Positions 7,868 through 14,475 of a DNA stretch of 19,305 nucleotides are shown piece after piece. The notes beneath the pieces are model-generated. The model was not told the origin of the DNA and did no database searches. It was given only the letters and a program-made list of their open reading frames with translations. The position numbers and the translations under genes are program-made. The stretch covers positions 1 through 19,305 of the forward strand of contig JANOCR010000295.1 in the NCBI GenBank assembly GCA_031412355.1, written 5' to 3'. The stretch is from JAENVT01 sp031412355. GTDB taxonomy: Bacteria > Actinomycetota > Acidimicrobiia > Acidimicrobiales > Ilumatobacteraceae. The stretch's first letter is position 1; the number at the start of each line of letters is the position of its first letter.

Positions 7868-8125
7868 CTACAGGTGTGCCATCGCCGCAGCATGCACCGC
7901 GGCGATGATCGGCTCCCATTCGGCACCGGGCTGCCGCGTCACGGTGACGAAGTCGTTGACTCCGAACACGGATGCCACCCCACCCGCAGCAAAGACAGCC
8001 GCGGCGAATGGGATGGTTGCCGCGTCGCCGGCGTTGGCCGCATTGAACATTCCCGCGAGCTTGGTGTTCAACGTGAACTTCATCGCGTCGGGGTTTGGTG
8101 TTGAGGACGGGGTTGCAGTTGCCAC
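7868..8125 (-). CDS. Standalone Nfu/NifU N-terminal-domain protein (Nfu_N family)
   Basis: This 85-residue protein matches the Nfu N-terminal fold: the TPNPDAMKF signature (9-17), an acidic/alanine helix, the GGVASVFGVNDFVTVT strand region (48-63) and a final helix after a W (70). In full-length Nfu iron-sulfur carriers this domain is followed by a NifU-like domain with a CxxC cluster site. That second domain and any cysteine are absent here, so the protein cannot hold a cluster through that site and is more likely an accessory or partner-binding module. The start is GTG at 8125, because TPNP must be included; no clear Shine-Dalgarno is seen. A TACGAT hexamer ends exactly 6 nt before the GTG, which suggests a leaderless transcript. 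It lies 91 nt upstream of the lipid operon on the same strand and is divergent from the zinc-ribbon gene. Confidence 0.82.
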   Translation of the reverse strand: MATATPSSTPNPDAMKFTLNTKLAGMFNAANAGDAATIPFAAAVFAAGGVASVFGVNDFVTVTRQPGAEWEPIIAAVHAAAMAHL

Positions 8126-8131
8126 ATCACG

Positions 8132-8137
8132 ATCGTA
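8132..8137 (-). promoter_or_regulatory. Candidate -10 (TACGAT) of a leaderless promoter for the Nfu-like gene
   Basis: The minus strand reads TACGAT, six bases, then GTG. A TAnnnT hexamer at this distance puts the transcript start at or next to the start codon. Leaderless mRNAs are common in actinobacteria, and the gene has no visible ribosome-binding site. No good -35 is seen. Confidence 0.4.
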
Positions 8138-8190
8138 CGTCGGCGTTGCCGAGATGGTTTTGGGCGCTCCCGATCTGGGTACACCGCGGC

Positions 8191-8607
8191 ATGACCAACA
8201 CCCAGGGCCCCACCGCGCATCTCGACGACAGCTCGGGCGACGAGTCGACGATCACCGACGTGCTGGAGGGCTACGCACGGGGAGGCTTTGCATCGTCGTT
8301 CGTGGTGACCGACGATTCCGAACTCGAGTGCGTCGAATGCGGTACGGAATCACCTGCATCACGCGTATCGATGAGCTCGCTCCGACGGTTGGAGGGAGCA
8401 TCCGATCCGTCTGACATGCTTGCGGTAGTGGCACTCACCTGCCCTTCGTGCGGTTCCCAGGGCACCGTGGTGCTCGGTTTCGGACCGATGGCCACTCCGC
8501 AGGACTCCGATGTTCTGAAAGGCCTGCGCGACGATCGAGCCGACAACGCGGCACCCGGGAACTCCGCCCACGGCGAGACGACCGGCGACGAGTCGCCGGG
8601 CCAATGA
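8191..8607 (+). CDS. Small conserved protein with a four-cysteine zinc-ribbon-like pair
   Basis: This 138-residue protein has no assigned function. It has two CxxC knuckles, CVEC (47-50) and CPSC (84-87), 33 residues apart, which would suit a single zinc-ribbon site. Between them is the segment SSLRRLEGASDPSDMLAVVALTC (part of 62-84), which reads like the conserved core of uncharacterised actinobacterial proteins I have seen, though I cannot name a family. The first 20 and last 25 residues are acidic and low in complexity, probably disordered. ATG at 8191 is preferred over an upstream ATG at 8095, because the extension overlaps the divergent Nfu-like gene and has unlike composition. No clear Shine-Dalgarno precedes it. 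It is 54 nt upstream of the phosphofructokinase gene on the same strand and could share its transcript. No signal peptide or membrane segment is seen, so it is probably cytoplasmic. Confidence 0.75.
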   Translation: MTNTQGPTAHLDDSSGDESTITDVLEGYARGGFASSFVVTDDSELECVECGTESPASRVSMSSLRRLEGASDPSDMLAVVALTCPSCGSQGTVVLGFGPMATPQDSDVLKGLRDDRADNAAPGNSAHGETTGDESPGQ

Positions 8608-8661
8608 CGCCCGTGGCGTAAGACCACGCAGCCGGCCCTGCGACAGTGCTAGACAGCAACA

Positions 8662-9759
8662 ATGCGAGTCGCCATAAGCACCGGTGGCGGTGATGCTCCG
8701 GGCTTGAACGCCGTCATTCGCTCGGCCACGCTGTGCGCCCGGCGCCGAGGCTGGGAGGTGGTCGGCATTCGCGACGGCTTCAACGGCCTGATGTTTCCCG
8801 AGCTGTACCAGGAGGGCAGCGGCACCTTTCTGCTCGAGCGACACATGGTGCGCGGCATCGGTTACCTCGGCGGCACGGTGTTGGGCAGCACCAACCGCGG
8901 CAACCCATGTCACTTCCCTGTCGAGCAGCCCGACGGCACGTTTGTCTACGAAGACCGCACCGATCACCTGGTGTCGCTGTTCCGCCAGGCCGGCATCGAT
9001 GCGCTCATCACAATTGGTGGAGACGGCTCATTGGCCATCGGTCAGCGGCTTTACGAGGCCGGACTGCGTGTGATCGGCGTGCCGAAGACCATCGACAACG
9101 ACCTCGACAAGACCACGGTCAGTTTCGGGTTCGACACTGCCGTAGAAGTGGCCACCGAGTCGATCGATCGCGTGTTCACCACGGCGACATCACACAGCCG
9201 CGTGTTCGTAGTCGAGGTGATGGGGCGATACGCCGGGTGGATCGCCCTCAACTCCGGCGTAGCCGCAGGTGCGCACGCCATCTTGATTCCCGAGATCCCG
9301 TTCAGTCTCGAACCCGTGGCCGCCATGATCAAAGGGCGCGAGTCACGCGGCGCCAGCTTCGCGATGGTCGTCGTCGCCGAGGGTGCGATGCCAAAAGACG
9401 GTCATCGTTCGGTTGTCAGCCAGGCGTTCGATCAGGCCGAGCGCCTCGGTGGAATCGGTGATCAGGTGGCTCGCCAACTCACCGCGCTGACGGGCAAGGA
9501 GGCCAGGACCGTGGTGTTGGGCCACCTGCTTCGTGGTGGCACTCCAACCGCGCAGGATCGGCTGCTCGGCACCCGCTTCGGTGCCGCCGCGGTGCGCGCC
9601 TTGGAAGACGGGTTCGATGGCGTGATGGTGGCTCTCAACGAGCCACATGTCGACTACGTGCCACTTGTCGATGCGATCGGTTCGATGCGCACCGTGCCAC
9701 TGGATTGCGACACGGTGTTGGCGGCGCGCGACATAGGTATCAGCTTCGGAGACGAGTAG
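8662..9759 (+). CDS. pfkA: 6-phosphofructokinase (ATP- or PPi-dependent, actinobacterial G/K type)
   Basis: This 365-residue enzyme of the PFK-A family phosphorylates fructose 6-phosphate to fructose 1,6-bisphosphate in glycolysis (reversibly if PPi is the donor). It opens with the nucleotide-binding loop STGGGDAPGLNAVIR (6-20), then GGDGS (119-123), PKTIDND (141-147) with catalytic D145, and MGRYAGWIA (187-195), which binds the sugar phosphate. The residue equivalent to E. coli G104 is Gly (G122, the ATP-type choice), while that equivalent to G124 is Lys (K142, found in PPi-type enzymes). This mixed pattern is known in actinobacterial enzymes and leaves the phosphate donor open. It is somewhat longer than E. 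coli PfkA because of a loop around 72-100. ATG at 8662 directly precedes the conserved N-terminus; no Shine-Dalgarno is apparent. A hairpin terminator follows 29 nt after the stop. Confidence 0.95.
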   Translation: MRVAISTGGGDAPGLNAVIRSATLCARRRGWEVVGIRDGFNGLMFPELYQEGSGTFLLERHMVRGIGYLGGTVLGSTNRGNPCHFPVEQPDGTFVYEDRTDHLVSLFRQAGIDALITIGGDGSLAIGQRLYEAGLRVIGVPKTIDNDLDKTTVSFGFDTAVEVATESIDRVFTTATSHSRVFVVEVMGRYAGWIALNSGVAAGAHAILIPEIPFSLEPVAAMIKGRESRGASFAMVVVAEGAMPKDGHRSVVSQAFDQAERLGGIGDQVARQLTALTGKEARTVVLGHLLRGGTPTAQDRLLGTRFGAAAVRALEDGFDGVMVALNEPHVDYVPLVDAIGSMRTVPLDCDTVLAARDIGISFGDE

Positions 9760-9788
9760 CGCGCCCTACTACCCGCCGGAATCATTGA

Positions 9789-9833
9789 ACTTTGTCGCTG
9801 CGAGGTCGTCCAGCGACTGGACAGCGACAAAGT
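9789..9833. terminator. Perfect 12-bp inverted repeat between convergent genes, likely bidirectional terminator
   Basis: ACTTTGTCGCTG (9789-9800) and its exact reverse complement CAGCGACAAAGT (9822-9833) flank a 21-nt loop. The loop holds a smaller hairpin, CCAG-CGA-CTGG (9810-9820). It lies between the stops of the phosphofructokinase (9759) and the helicase (9838), where a terminator serving both strands is expected. There is no long T tract; the outer stem is A/T-rich. CAGCGAC is also present as a direct copy at 9811-9817, so the left arm can pair in two ways. Confidence 0.7.
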
Positions 9834-9837
9834 ACCG

Positions 9838-11358
9838 TCAGCGGCCGGTAGGGGCCGAGCGACGGCCGGAGGCGTTGCGACCGCCACCGGAGTTGCGTGC
9901 ACCCGACCTCGGCGCGCCTGCCGATGCGCCTGGTCGACCGCCACTGCGTTGACCTGTGGCGGCCTGGCCACGACGTCGACCCGGCTGCTGTGGGCGATGC
10001 CGAGCAACGGTGTCTTCAGGACGCGGTGCGCGGGCGGCGACCTTGGGTGCCGTCGGGCCCGCCAGTTCGGCTAGCAGCGGGTGCGTCGGGTCGACCTTGG
10101 TGACCGTCGGGGTGATGCCGGCTGCGCGAGCAAGCGATCGAACGTCGCCGGCTTGATCGGGTGTCATCACGGTGGCGACGATGCCCTCGGCGCCGGCGCG
10201 AGCGGTACGGCCCGAGCGGTGCAGGAAAGCCTTGTGCTCGGCGGGGGGATCTACGTGGATGACCAACGCGATGTCGTCGACGTGGATGCCGCGAGCGGCG
10301 ATGTCGGTGGCAACAAGGACGCGAATCTGACCACTCTTGAAGTCGGCAAGGTTGCGCTCGCGGGCGCTCTGCGACAGGTTGCCGTGCAACTCGACGGCGG
10401 GGATGCCGGCGGCGCACAACTGCTTTGCCAACTTCTTGGCGCCGTGCTTCGTGCGCATGAACAACAGCGAACGGTCGAAGCCGGACGCGAGTGCGCTGAC
10501 AACACCAGCCTTGTCGGCCGAGGTCACCGCGAGCACATGGTGGGTCATGGTGTTGATCGATGACACCTCAGGATCGACCGAATGTACAACCGGGTTGACC
10601 AGATAGGTGCGCACGAGACCGTCGATCGCCTTGTCGAGTGTGGCCGAGAACAGCAGCCGTTGGCCACCCGCGGGGGTGGCGTCGAGGATGCGCTTCACGC
10701 CGGGCAGGAAGCCGAGGTCGGCCATGTGGTCGGCCTCGTCGAGCACTGTGATCTCGACCGCGTCGAGGCGACAGTGGCGCTGACCGATCAGATCTTCGAG
10801 ACGACCCGGGCAGGCAACGACGATGTCGACCCCGTGACGCAGCGCCGAGACCTGCGGTCCCTGGCCGACTCCGCCGTAGATGGTGGCGACGCGCAGCCCC
10901 ATGGCCGCGGCCAACGGGTTCAACGACGTCATGACCTGGTTGGCCAGCTCGCGGGTGGGTACGAGAATGAGGGCGCGTGGCTGGCTCGACTGGCGGCGAC
11001 GGCCGCTCGCGGCTAGACGGGCGACGATCGGCAGGGCGAAGGCGATGGTCTTGCCACTACCGGTCTTGCCGCGGCCGAGCACGTCTTTGCCGAGCAGCGA
11101 GTCGGGCAGGGTGGCCGACTGGATCGGAAACGCTGCGAGAACGTCGCGGTCGGCGAGAACCTTGATCAGCGCACCGGGAACACCGAGAGCGACGAAGTCT
11201 GTGATGTAGTCGATCGGTGCCATGGGCGTCGCGGCCGGGATGGTCGCGGCAGGCGTTGTGAAGGCGGGTTCGGTGCTGCGCACCGAGCGTTCGGCGCCGG
11301 GTCGACGGCCGCCGTTGCGACGGCGCGCGCCGCGCGAACTCGAGGTGGATGTGGTCAT
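9838..11358 (-). CDS. DEAD-box ATP-dependent RNA helicase (RhlE/CsdA-like)
   Basis: This 506-residue protein unwinds RNA using ATP; relatives act in ribosome assembly, mRNA turnover and cold adaptation. All core motifs are seen: the Q motif ending PIQ (78-80), motif I TGSGKT (99-104), Ia PTRELA (134-139), II DEAD (207-210), III SAT (238-240), V ATDIAARGI (350-358) and VI HRSGRTARAG (380-389). The N-terminal 50 residues and the last 60 or so are rich in Arg, Gly, Ser and Ala, and are probably disordered RNA-binding tails; no defined C-terminal domain is seen, so the exact subtype is uncertain. ATG at 11358 is chosen, with AAAGGA 9 nt upstream. An upstream ATG at 11502 is open but has no good ribosome site and adds sequence unlike the family. 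The gene is preceded by a 157-nt non-coding leader region with a hairpin and converges on pfk. Confidence 0.95.
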   Translation of the reverse strand: MTTSTSSSRGARRRNGGRRPGAERSVRSTEPAFTTPAATIPAATPMAPIDYITDFVALGVPGALIKVLADRDVLAAFPIQSATLPDSLLGKDVLGRGKTGSGKTIAFALPIVARLAASGRRRQSSQPRALILVPTRELANQVMTSLNPLAAAMGLRVATIYGGVGQGPQVSALRHGVDIVVACPGRLEDLIGQRHCRLDAVEITVLDEADHMADLGFLPGVKRILDATPAGGQRLLFSATLDKAIDGLVRTYLVNPVVHSVDPEVSSINTMTHHVLAVTSADKAGVVSALASGFDRSLLFMRTKHGAKKLAKQLCAAGIPAVELHGNLSQSARERNLADFKSGQIRVLVATDIAARGIHVDDIALVIHVDPPAEHKAFLHRSGRTARAGAEGIVATVMTPDQAGDVRSLARAAGITPTVTKVDPTHPLLAELAGPTAPKVAARAPRPEDTVARHRPQQPGRRRGQAATGQRSGGRPGASAGAPRSGARNSGGGRNASGRRSAPTGR

Positions 11359-11451
11359 GAGGGGGATTCCTTTATGGGTTGTTGGCCGTGGATGCAAACC
11401 AACAAACTCGCTGGAATCACTGTGCGCTGGGAGCGCTGCACTCGACCGCGG

Positions 11452-11467
11452 GCTACGTGTTCGTAGC
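11452..11467 (-). other. Hairpin in the helicase 5' leader region
   Basis: On the minus strand GCTACG-AACA-CGTAGC is a perfect 6-bp stem with a 4-nt loop. It lies in the 157-nt gap between the M81 gene (stop at 11516) and the helicase start (11358). It could stabilise or regulate the helicase leader RNA, or end the upstream transcript. No T tract follows, so the leader role is slightly preferred. Confidence 0.35.
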
Positions 11468-11480
11468 ACCGCCGTCGCAC

Positions 11481-11486
11481 AGAATA
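11481..11486 (-). promoter_or_regulatory. Candidate -10 (TATTCT) for the DEAD-box helicase
   Basis: The minus strand has TATTCT, which fits the actinobacterial TAnnnT pattern, about 122 nt before the helicase ATG. No convincing -35 is seen. If used, transcription would start near 11474, just ahead of the hairpin, leaving a leader of roughly 115 nt. The rest of the gap 11359-11515 holds no gene that I can support. Confidence 0.25.
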
Positions 11487-11515
11487 CCGCTGAACTGGCC
11501 AAACAGGGCGGATGG

Positions 11516-12985
11516 TTACGGAAGCGGTTCGAGTTGGATCTGCTCTATGGGGTCGAGACCCAGCATCGGTCGCTTGATTCGCCGATGTGGGATCTTGGTC
11601 ATGTCGACGGTTGCGCTCCCAGGGCCGTCGCAGCGAACGACGTGCGCAGCGATCGGTGCGAAGCCACCCATGAAGTGCTGCATGCTCTTGACCACCACGA
11701 TGTGACGCGTCGTCGGGTCGATGTCGTGCTCGGTGAAGCAGTGAGGACTGAACACTTGCTGGCGTCGCGAGGTCAGCACCACGTCGATGTCGCCGATGCG
11801 CACGGCTGCTGATCTGCCGAGCGGTTCGCGCGGTTCGCCCTGCCCGAACAACGCCTGCATCGCGTTGTCGCGAACCGACGTCACTTCGACGTTCGCGTCG
11901 ATCGGCGCGCCGGATAGCACTCCTGCCTTACCGCCGATCCGCATCGCCAATCTCGCCCCTACACCGGCGTCGTGGCAGACGCGAACTGCCATGGGATCCC
12001 AGATCATCCCGACCGCGGCGTTGGCGATGTTGCGCTCGATCATCTCGGCAAGCACATACGTCGAATCGCTGGCAGCACCCGCGCCCGCGTTGTCGGACCG
12101 GTCGGCGATCACTATGGGTCCATCGCTGAACCGGAGCGCTTCGTCGAGTGCCTCGGTGACACCGAGTCCGCTCCATGTGGTACCGGCCACGATTGTGAGG
12201 AAGCTTGTAGCGACCTCATCGAGAACCTGCTCGGCGAGTGCCTCGTCGTCGTCGGTCGTGACGATGATGGAAGCGCCCATGAACGGAACGTCGCAGCCCT
12301 CGAAACCGTGGTTTGCCGACACCATCAACACACCGGGCCGACCTTGCACATCGCGGCTTCGAGAGACGAAGGATCGCATCGGCTCGTCTGTGGTCGGGAA
12401 CACGCCCGTCGCCGGAATTCGGTAGGTGCGCGTGACGGGACGAACGGCACCGCGGGCGATGTCGCGCAACACCGGCAGCATCTCCCAGGCGCGCTGCGCG
12501 TAATCGATGTGCGGATATTCCCGGCACGACACGGTCAGGTCGGCGAGCGTGCACATTGCCGAGGTCACATTGGCATGCAGGTCCAGCAACACTCCGATGG
12601 CGACTTCCGGTCCCACGATCCGGCGAGTAGCGCCGATGATCGCTCCCTCGCAGTCGTCGACGCCGTCGGCCATCTGAGCTCCGTGCAGGCAAAGAAAGAC
12701 GATGTCGACGGGCATGGCCAGGCGCAGGCCTTCGAGAATCTGTGAGCTGATCTGCTGCCACGCCGCGGCCGTCGATGGTGAGCTCGGCTCGGCATTGAAG
12801 AACGGTCCCGCCACCACGTCCATGTTCGCGGCCTCCGCGAGCCGGCACGCTTCGCCGTAGCCGAATCCATCTGCGTCGTAGGGTTTGTCGGCCGTCCAGT
12901 TCCACTGCTCGAACGATCGAAACGAGGTCGGGATGGGTGAGAAAGAACTGGATTCGTGCTGCACCCCGGCGATGTAGATCCGCAT
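11516..12985 (-). CDS. M81-family metallopeptidase, MlrC/microcystinase-C-like
   Basis: This 489-residue protein matches the M81 family, founded on MlrC, which cleaves linear peptides in sphingomonad microcystin breakdown. Family features include the start MRIYIAGVQHESSSFSP (1-17), HGA (101-103), LLDLHANVT (133-141), PHIDYA (158-163), the ADRSDNAGAGAASDST segment (294-309), KSMQHF (433-438) and the C-terminal RPMLGLDP (472-479). D135, H137 and H159 have the D-x-H...H spacing that I recall for the MlrC zinc site. The segment usually read as SDNPGGGAPGDST is changed to SDNAGAGAASDST, with the prolines and a glycine lost. No signal peptide is visible, so it should be cytoplasmic. The ATG at 12985 fits the family start but lacks a clear ribosome site. 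It lies 43 nt downstream of the amidase, probably co-transcribed. Most M81 proteins have no known substrate and microcystin should not be assumed. Confidence 0.88.
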   Translation of the reverse strand: MRIYIAGVQHESSSFSPIPTSFRSFEQWNWTADKPYDADGFGYGEACRLAEAANMDVVAGPFFNAEPSSPSTAAAWQQISSQILEGLRLAMPVDIVFLCLHGAQMADGVDDCEGAIIGATRRIVGPEVAIGVLLDLHANVTSAMCTLADLTVSCREYPHIDYAQRAWEMLPVLRDIARGAVRPVTRTYRIPATGVFPTTDEPMRSFVSRSRDVQGRPGVLMVSANHGFEGCDVPFMGASIIVTTDDDEALAEQVLDEVATSFLTIVAGTTWSGLGVTEALDEALRFSDGPIVIADRSDNAGAGAASDSTYVLAEMIERNIANAAVGMIWDPMAVRVCHDAGVGARLAMRIGGKAGVLSGAPIDANVEVTSVRDNAMQALFGQGEPREPLGRSAAVRIGDIDVVLTSRRQQVFSPHCFTEHDIDPTTRHIVVVKSMQHFMGGFAPIAAHVVRCDGPGSATVDMTKIPHRRIKRPMLGLDPIEQIQLEPLP

Positions 12986-13028
12986 TGCCGGTCACGGTAG
13001 TTGGCGGCTGATCCGCACGAGGCTGCGT

Positions 13029-14453
13029 TCAGAAGTTGAGCGGGGGTCGCCAATCGGGTGAACCGAATCCGAATCCGGCGGCTTCGACAGCCGCGGCCAC
13101 CTGAAACACACTGACGTCTTCATACGTCCGGCCGACAACCTGGACGCCCGTTGGGACGCCGTTGGACGCCAACCCCGAGGGTACCGATAGCACCGGGCAA
13201 CGGCTGAACAGGTTGAACGGGAATGTCATCATCGCCTTGAGGTAGTTCGTCAATGTCCGCCCATCGATCTCGACTTCCTGATCGACGTAGGAGTTACCTG
13301 CTTGCAACCCGCTGATGGCGATCGTCGGGCACAGCAGGACGTCGATCTCTTCGAACATCGACCCAAGTGGATCCCAGAGTGCTGTCTCTTCTAGGAGGCC
13401 TTCGTAGAAGGTCAGCTCGGGCTTCATCGTCGCCACGAAGTCCACGGCATAATCGTTCAACAAGTCGCCGTGCTCCGCCTCCATCACGCCGATGCTGGGC
13501 CCGAAGATCGCCGCGAAGTGGGCACGCATCGCCTCATAGAAACGCTCCACTGTCCACGGCAGCACGACATCGTCGACCTGGGCGCCCGCACTGCGAAGCG
13601 CATCGGCGACGCGCTTGGTGTTGGCGACGACATCGGGATCTACGGGCCAGTCACCCAACGTGATCGAGAGGCCGATTCGCATGCCCCGCACACTCGTGTG
13701 ATCGCGAGGGACTTGCGGTGGATTGCGTAGCGACACGACATCGCGCCAGTGATGGCCGGCGATCACGTTCTCGAGCAGTGCGCAATCGGCAACGGTGCGC
13801 GCAAGTGGCCCGTCGTGGCAATACTGATCGAGGTGGTAGGGGGCGAGGCCGGGCACCCGCCCGAATGGTGGCTTGAACCCGACGACACCGCAGAACGACG
13901 CAGGGATGCGGATCGAACCGGCGATGTCGCTGCCGGTCGCCAGCGGCGCGTATCCCGCCGCAAGTGCAACCCCGGAACCGCCGGACGATCCACCCGGTGT
14001 GAACTCGGTGTTCCAAGGATTGCGCGTCACGCCCCACAGCTTGCTGTGGGTGAAACCTGCACAACTGAACTCGGGGGTCGCCGTCCGAATGTGGATCACG
14101 CCACCCGCGTTCTGGATGCTCTCGATGATCGGATGGTCGTGCGCGGCGACCTCGTCGGCACAGGCCAACGACGCCTGTTGCCAGGCTCGGCCGACCATCG
14201 GCTGCTCCTCCTTCGCGGCGACGCACAGGCCCTCGAGCGGCCGCGGCGGCTGACCCTTGCCCAAGTATCGCTGCTCCGCTGCACGCGCCTCGGTACGGGC
14301 CTCGTCGTAGCGGCGATCGACCACGGCGTTCAGCACCGGCTCGTAGGTCTCGATCTGCTCGATCAAACCCTCGAGGTGCTCCATCGGAGACAGCTCTCCT
14401 CGCCGAAACAGATCGAGCGTTTCGTGGGCGGTGAGGTAGGGCAGCTCGGGCAT
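13029..14453 (-). CDS. Amidase-signature-family hydrolase
   Basis: This 474-residue enzyme should hydrolyse a carboxylic amide (C-N) bond. The complete Ser-cisSer-Lys triad is visible: K81 in VAAKE, S156 in GGSSGGSG, and nucleophile S180 in GSDIAGSIRIPAS, with the usual 24-residue spacing between the two serines. The C-terminal GVPTGVQVVGRTYED is typical of stand-alone amidases. It is not a GatA subunit as far as context goes: no gatB or gatC is near, and related enzymes act on small amides, aryl amides or aminohexanoate cyclic dimer. No signal peptide is seen. ATG at 14453 precedes the usual N-terminal helix; the ribosome site is weak. The gene starts 22 nt after the leuS stop and ends 43 nt before the MlrC-like gene, so the three may be one transcript. 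Substrate unknown. Confidence 0.93.
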   Translation of the reverse strand: MPELPYLTAHETLDLFRRGELSPMEHLEGLIEQIETYEPVLNAVVDRRYDEARTEARAAEQRYLGKGQPPRPLEGLCVAAKEEQPMVGRAWQQASLACADEVAAHDHPIIESIQNAGGVIHIRTATPEFSCAGFTHSKLWGVTRNPWNTEFTPGGSSGGSGVALAAGYAPLATGSDIAGSIRIPASFCGVVGFKPPFGRVPGLAPYHLDQYCHDGPLARTVADCALLENVIAGHHWRDVVSLRNPPQVPRDHTSVRGMRIGLSITLGDWPVDPDVVANTKRVADALRSAGAQVDDVVLPWTVERFYEAMRAHFAAIFGPSIGVMEAEHGDLLNDYAVDFVATMKPELTFYEGLLEETALWDPLGSMFEEIDVLLCPTIAISGLQAGNSYVDQEVEIDGRTLTNYLKAMMTFPFNLFSRCPVLSVPSGLASNGVPTGVQVVGRTYEDVSVFQVAAAVEAAGFGFGSPDWRPPLNF

Positions 14454-14475
14454 CGAGCCAGTATTGCCGACGAGC

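Noticed and set aside
7777..7926. N-terminal extension of the first WS/DGAT from an ATG at 7926
   Set aside because: It overlaps the Nfu-like coding end, matches nothing in the family, and GTG at 7776 has a better ribosome site.
8612..8628. CGTGG...CCACG short inverted repeat after the zinc-ribbon gene
   Set aside because: A 5-bp stem with a 7-nt loop and no T tract is too weak for a terminator call, and the next gene follows in the same direction.
8650..8655. TAGACA six bases before the pfk ATG as a leaderless -10
   Set aside because: The last base is A where T is the most conserved position, and there is no -35; too weak to list as a promoter, although the lack of a ribosome site there is real.
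11359..11502. 48-codon N-terminal extension of the helicase
   Set aside because: Composition is unlike the family, and the ATG at 11358 has AAAGGA at proper spacing.
12994..12999. TACCGT (minus) 8 nt before the MlrC-like ATG as an internal promoter
   Set aside because: A TAnnnT match at about this distance is expected by chance at one or two of a dozen genes, and the 43-nt gap to the amidase already suggests co-transcription.
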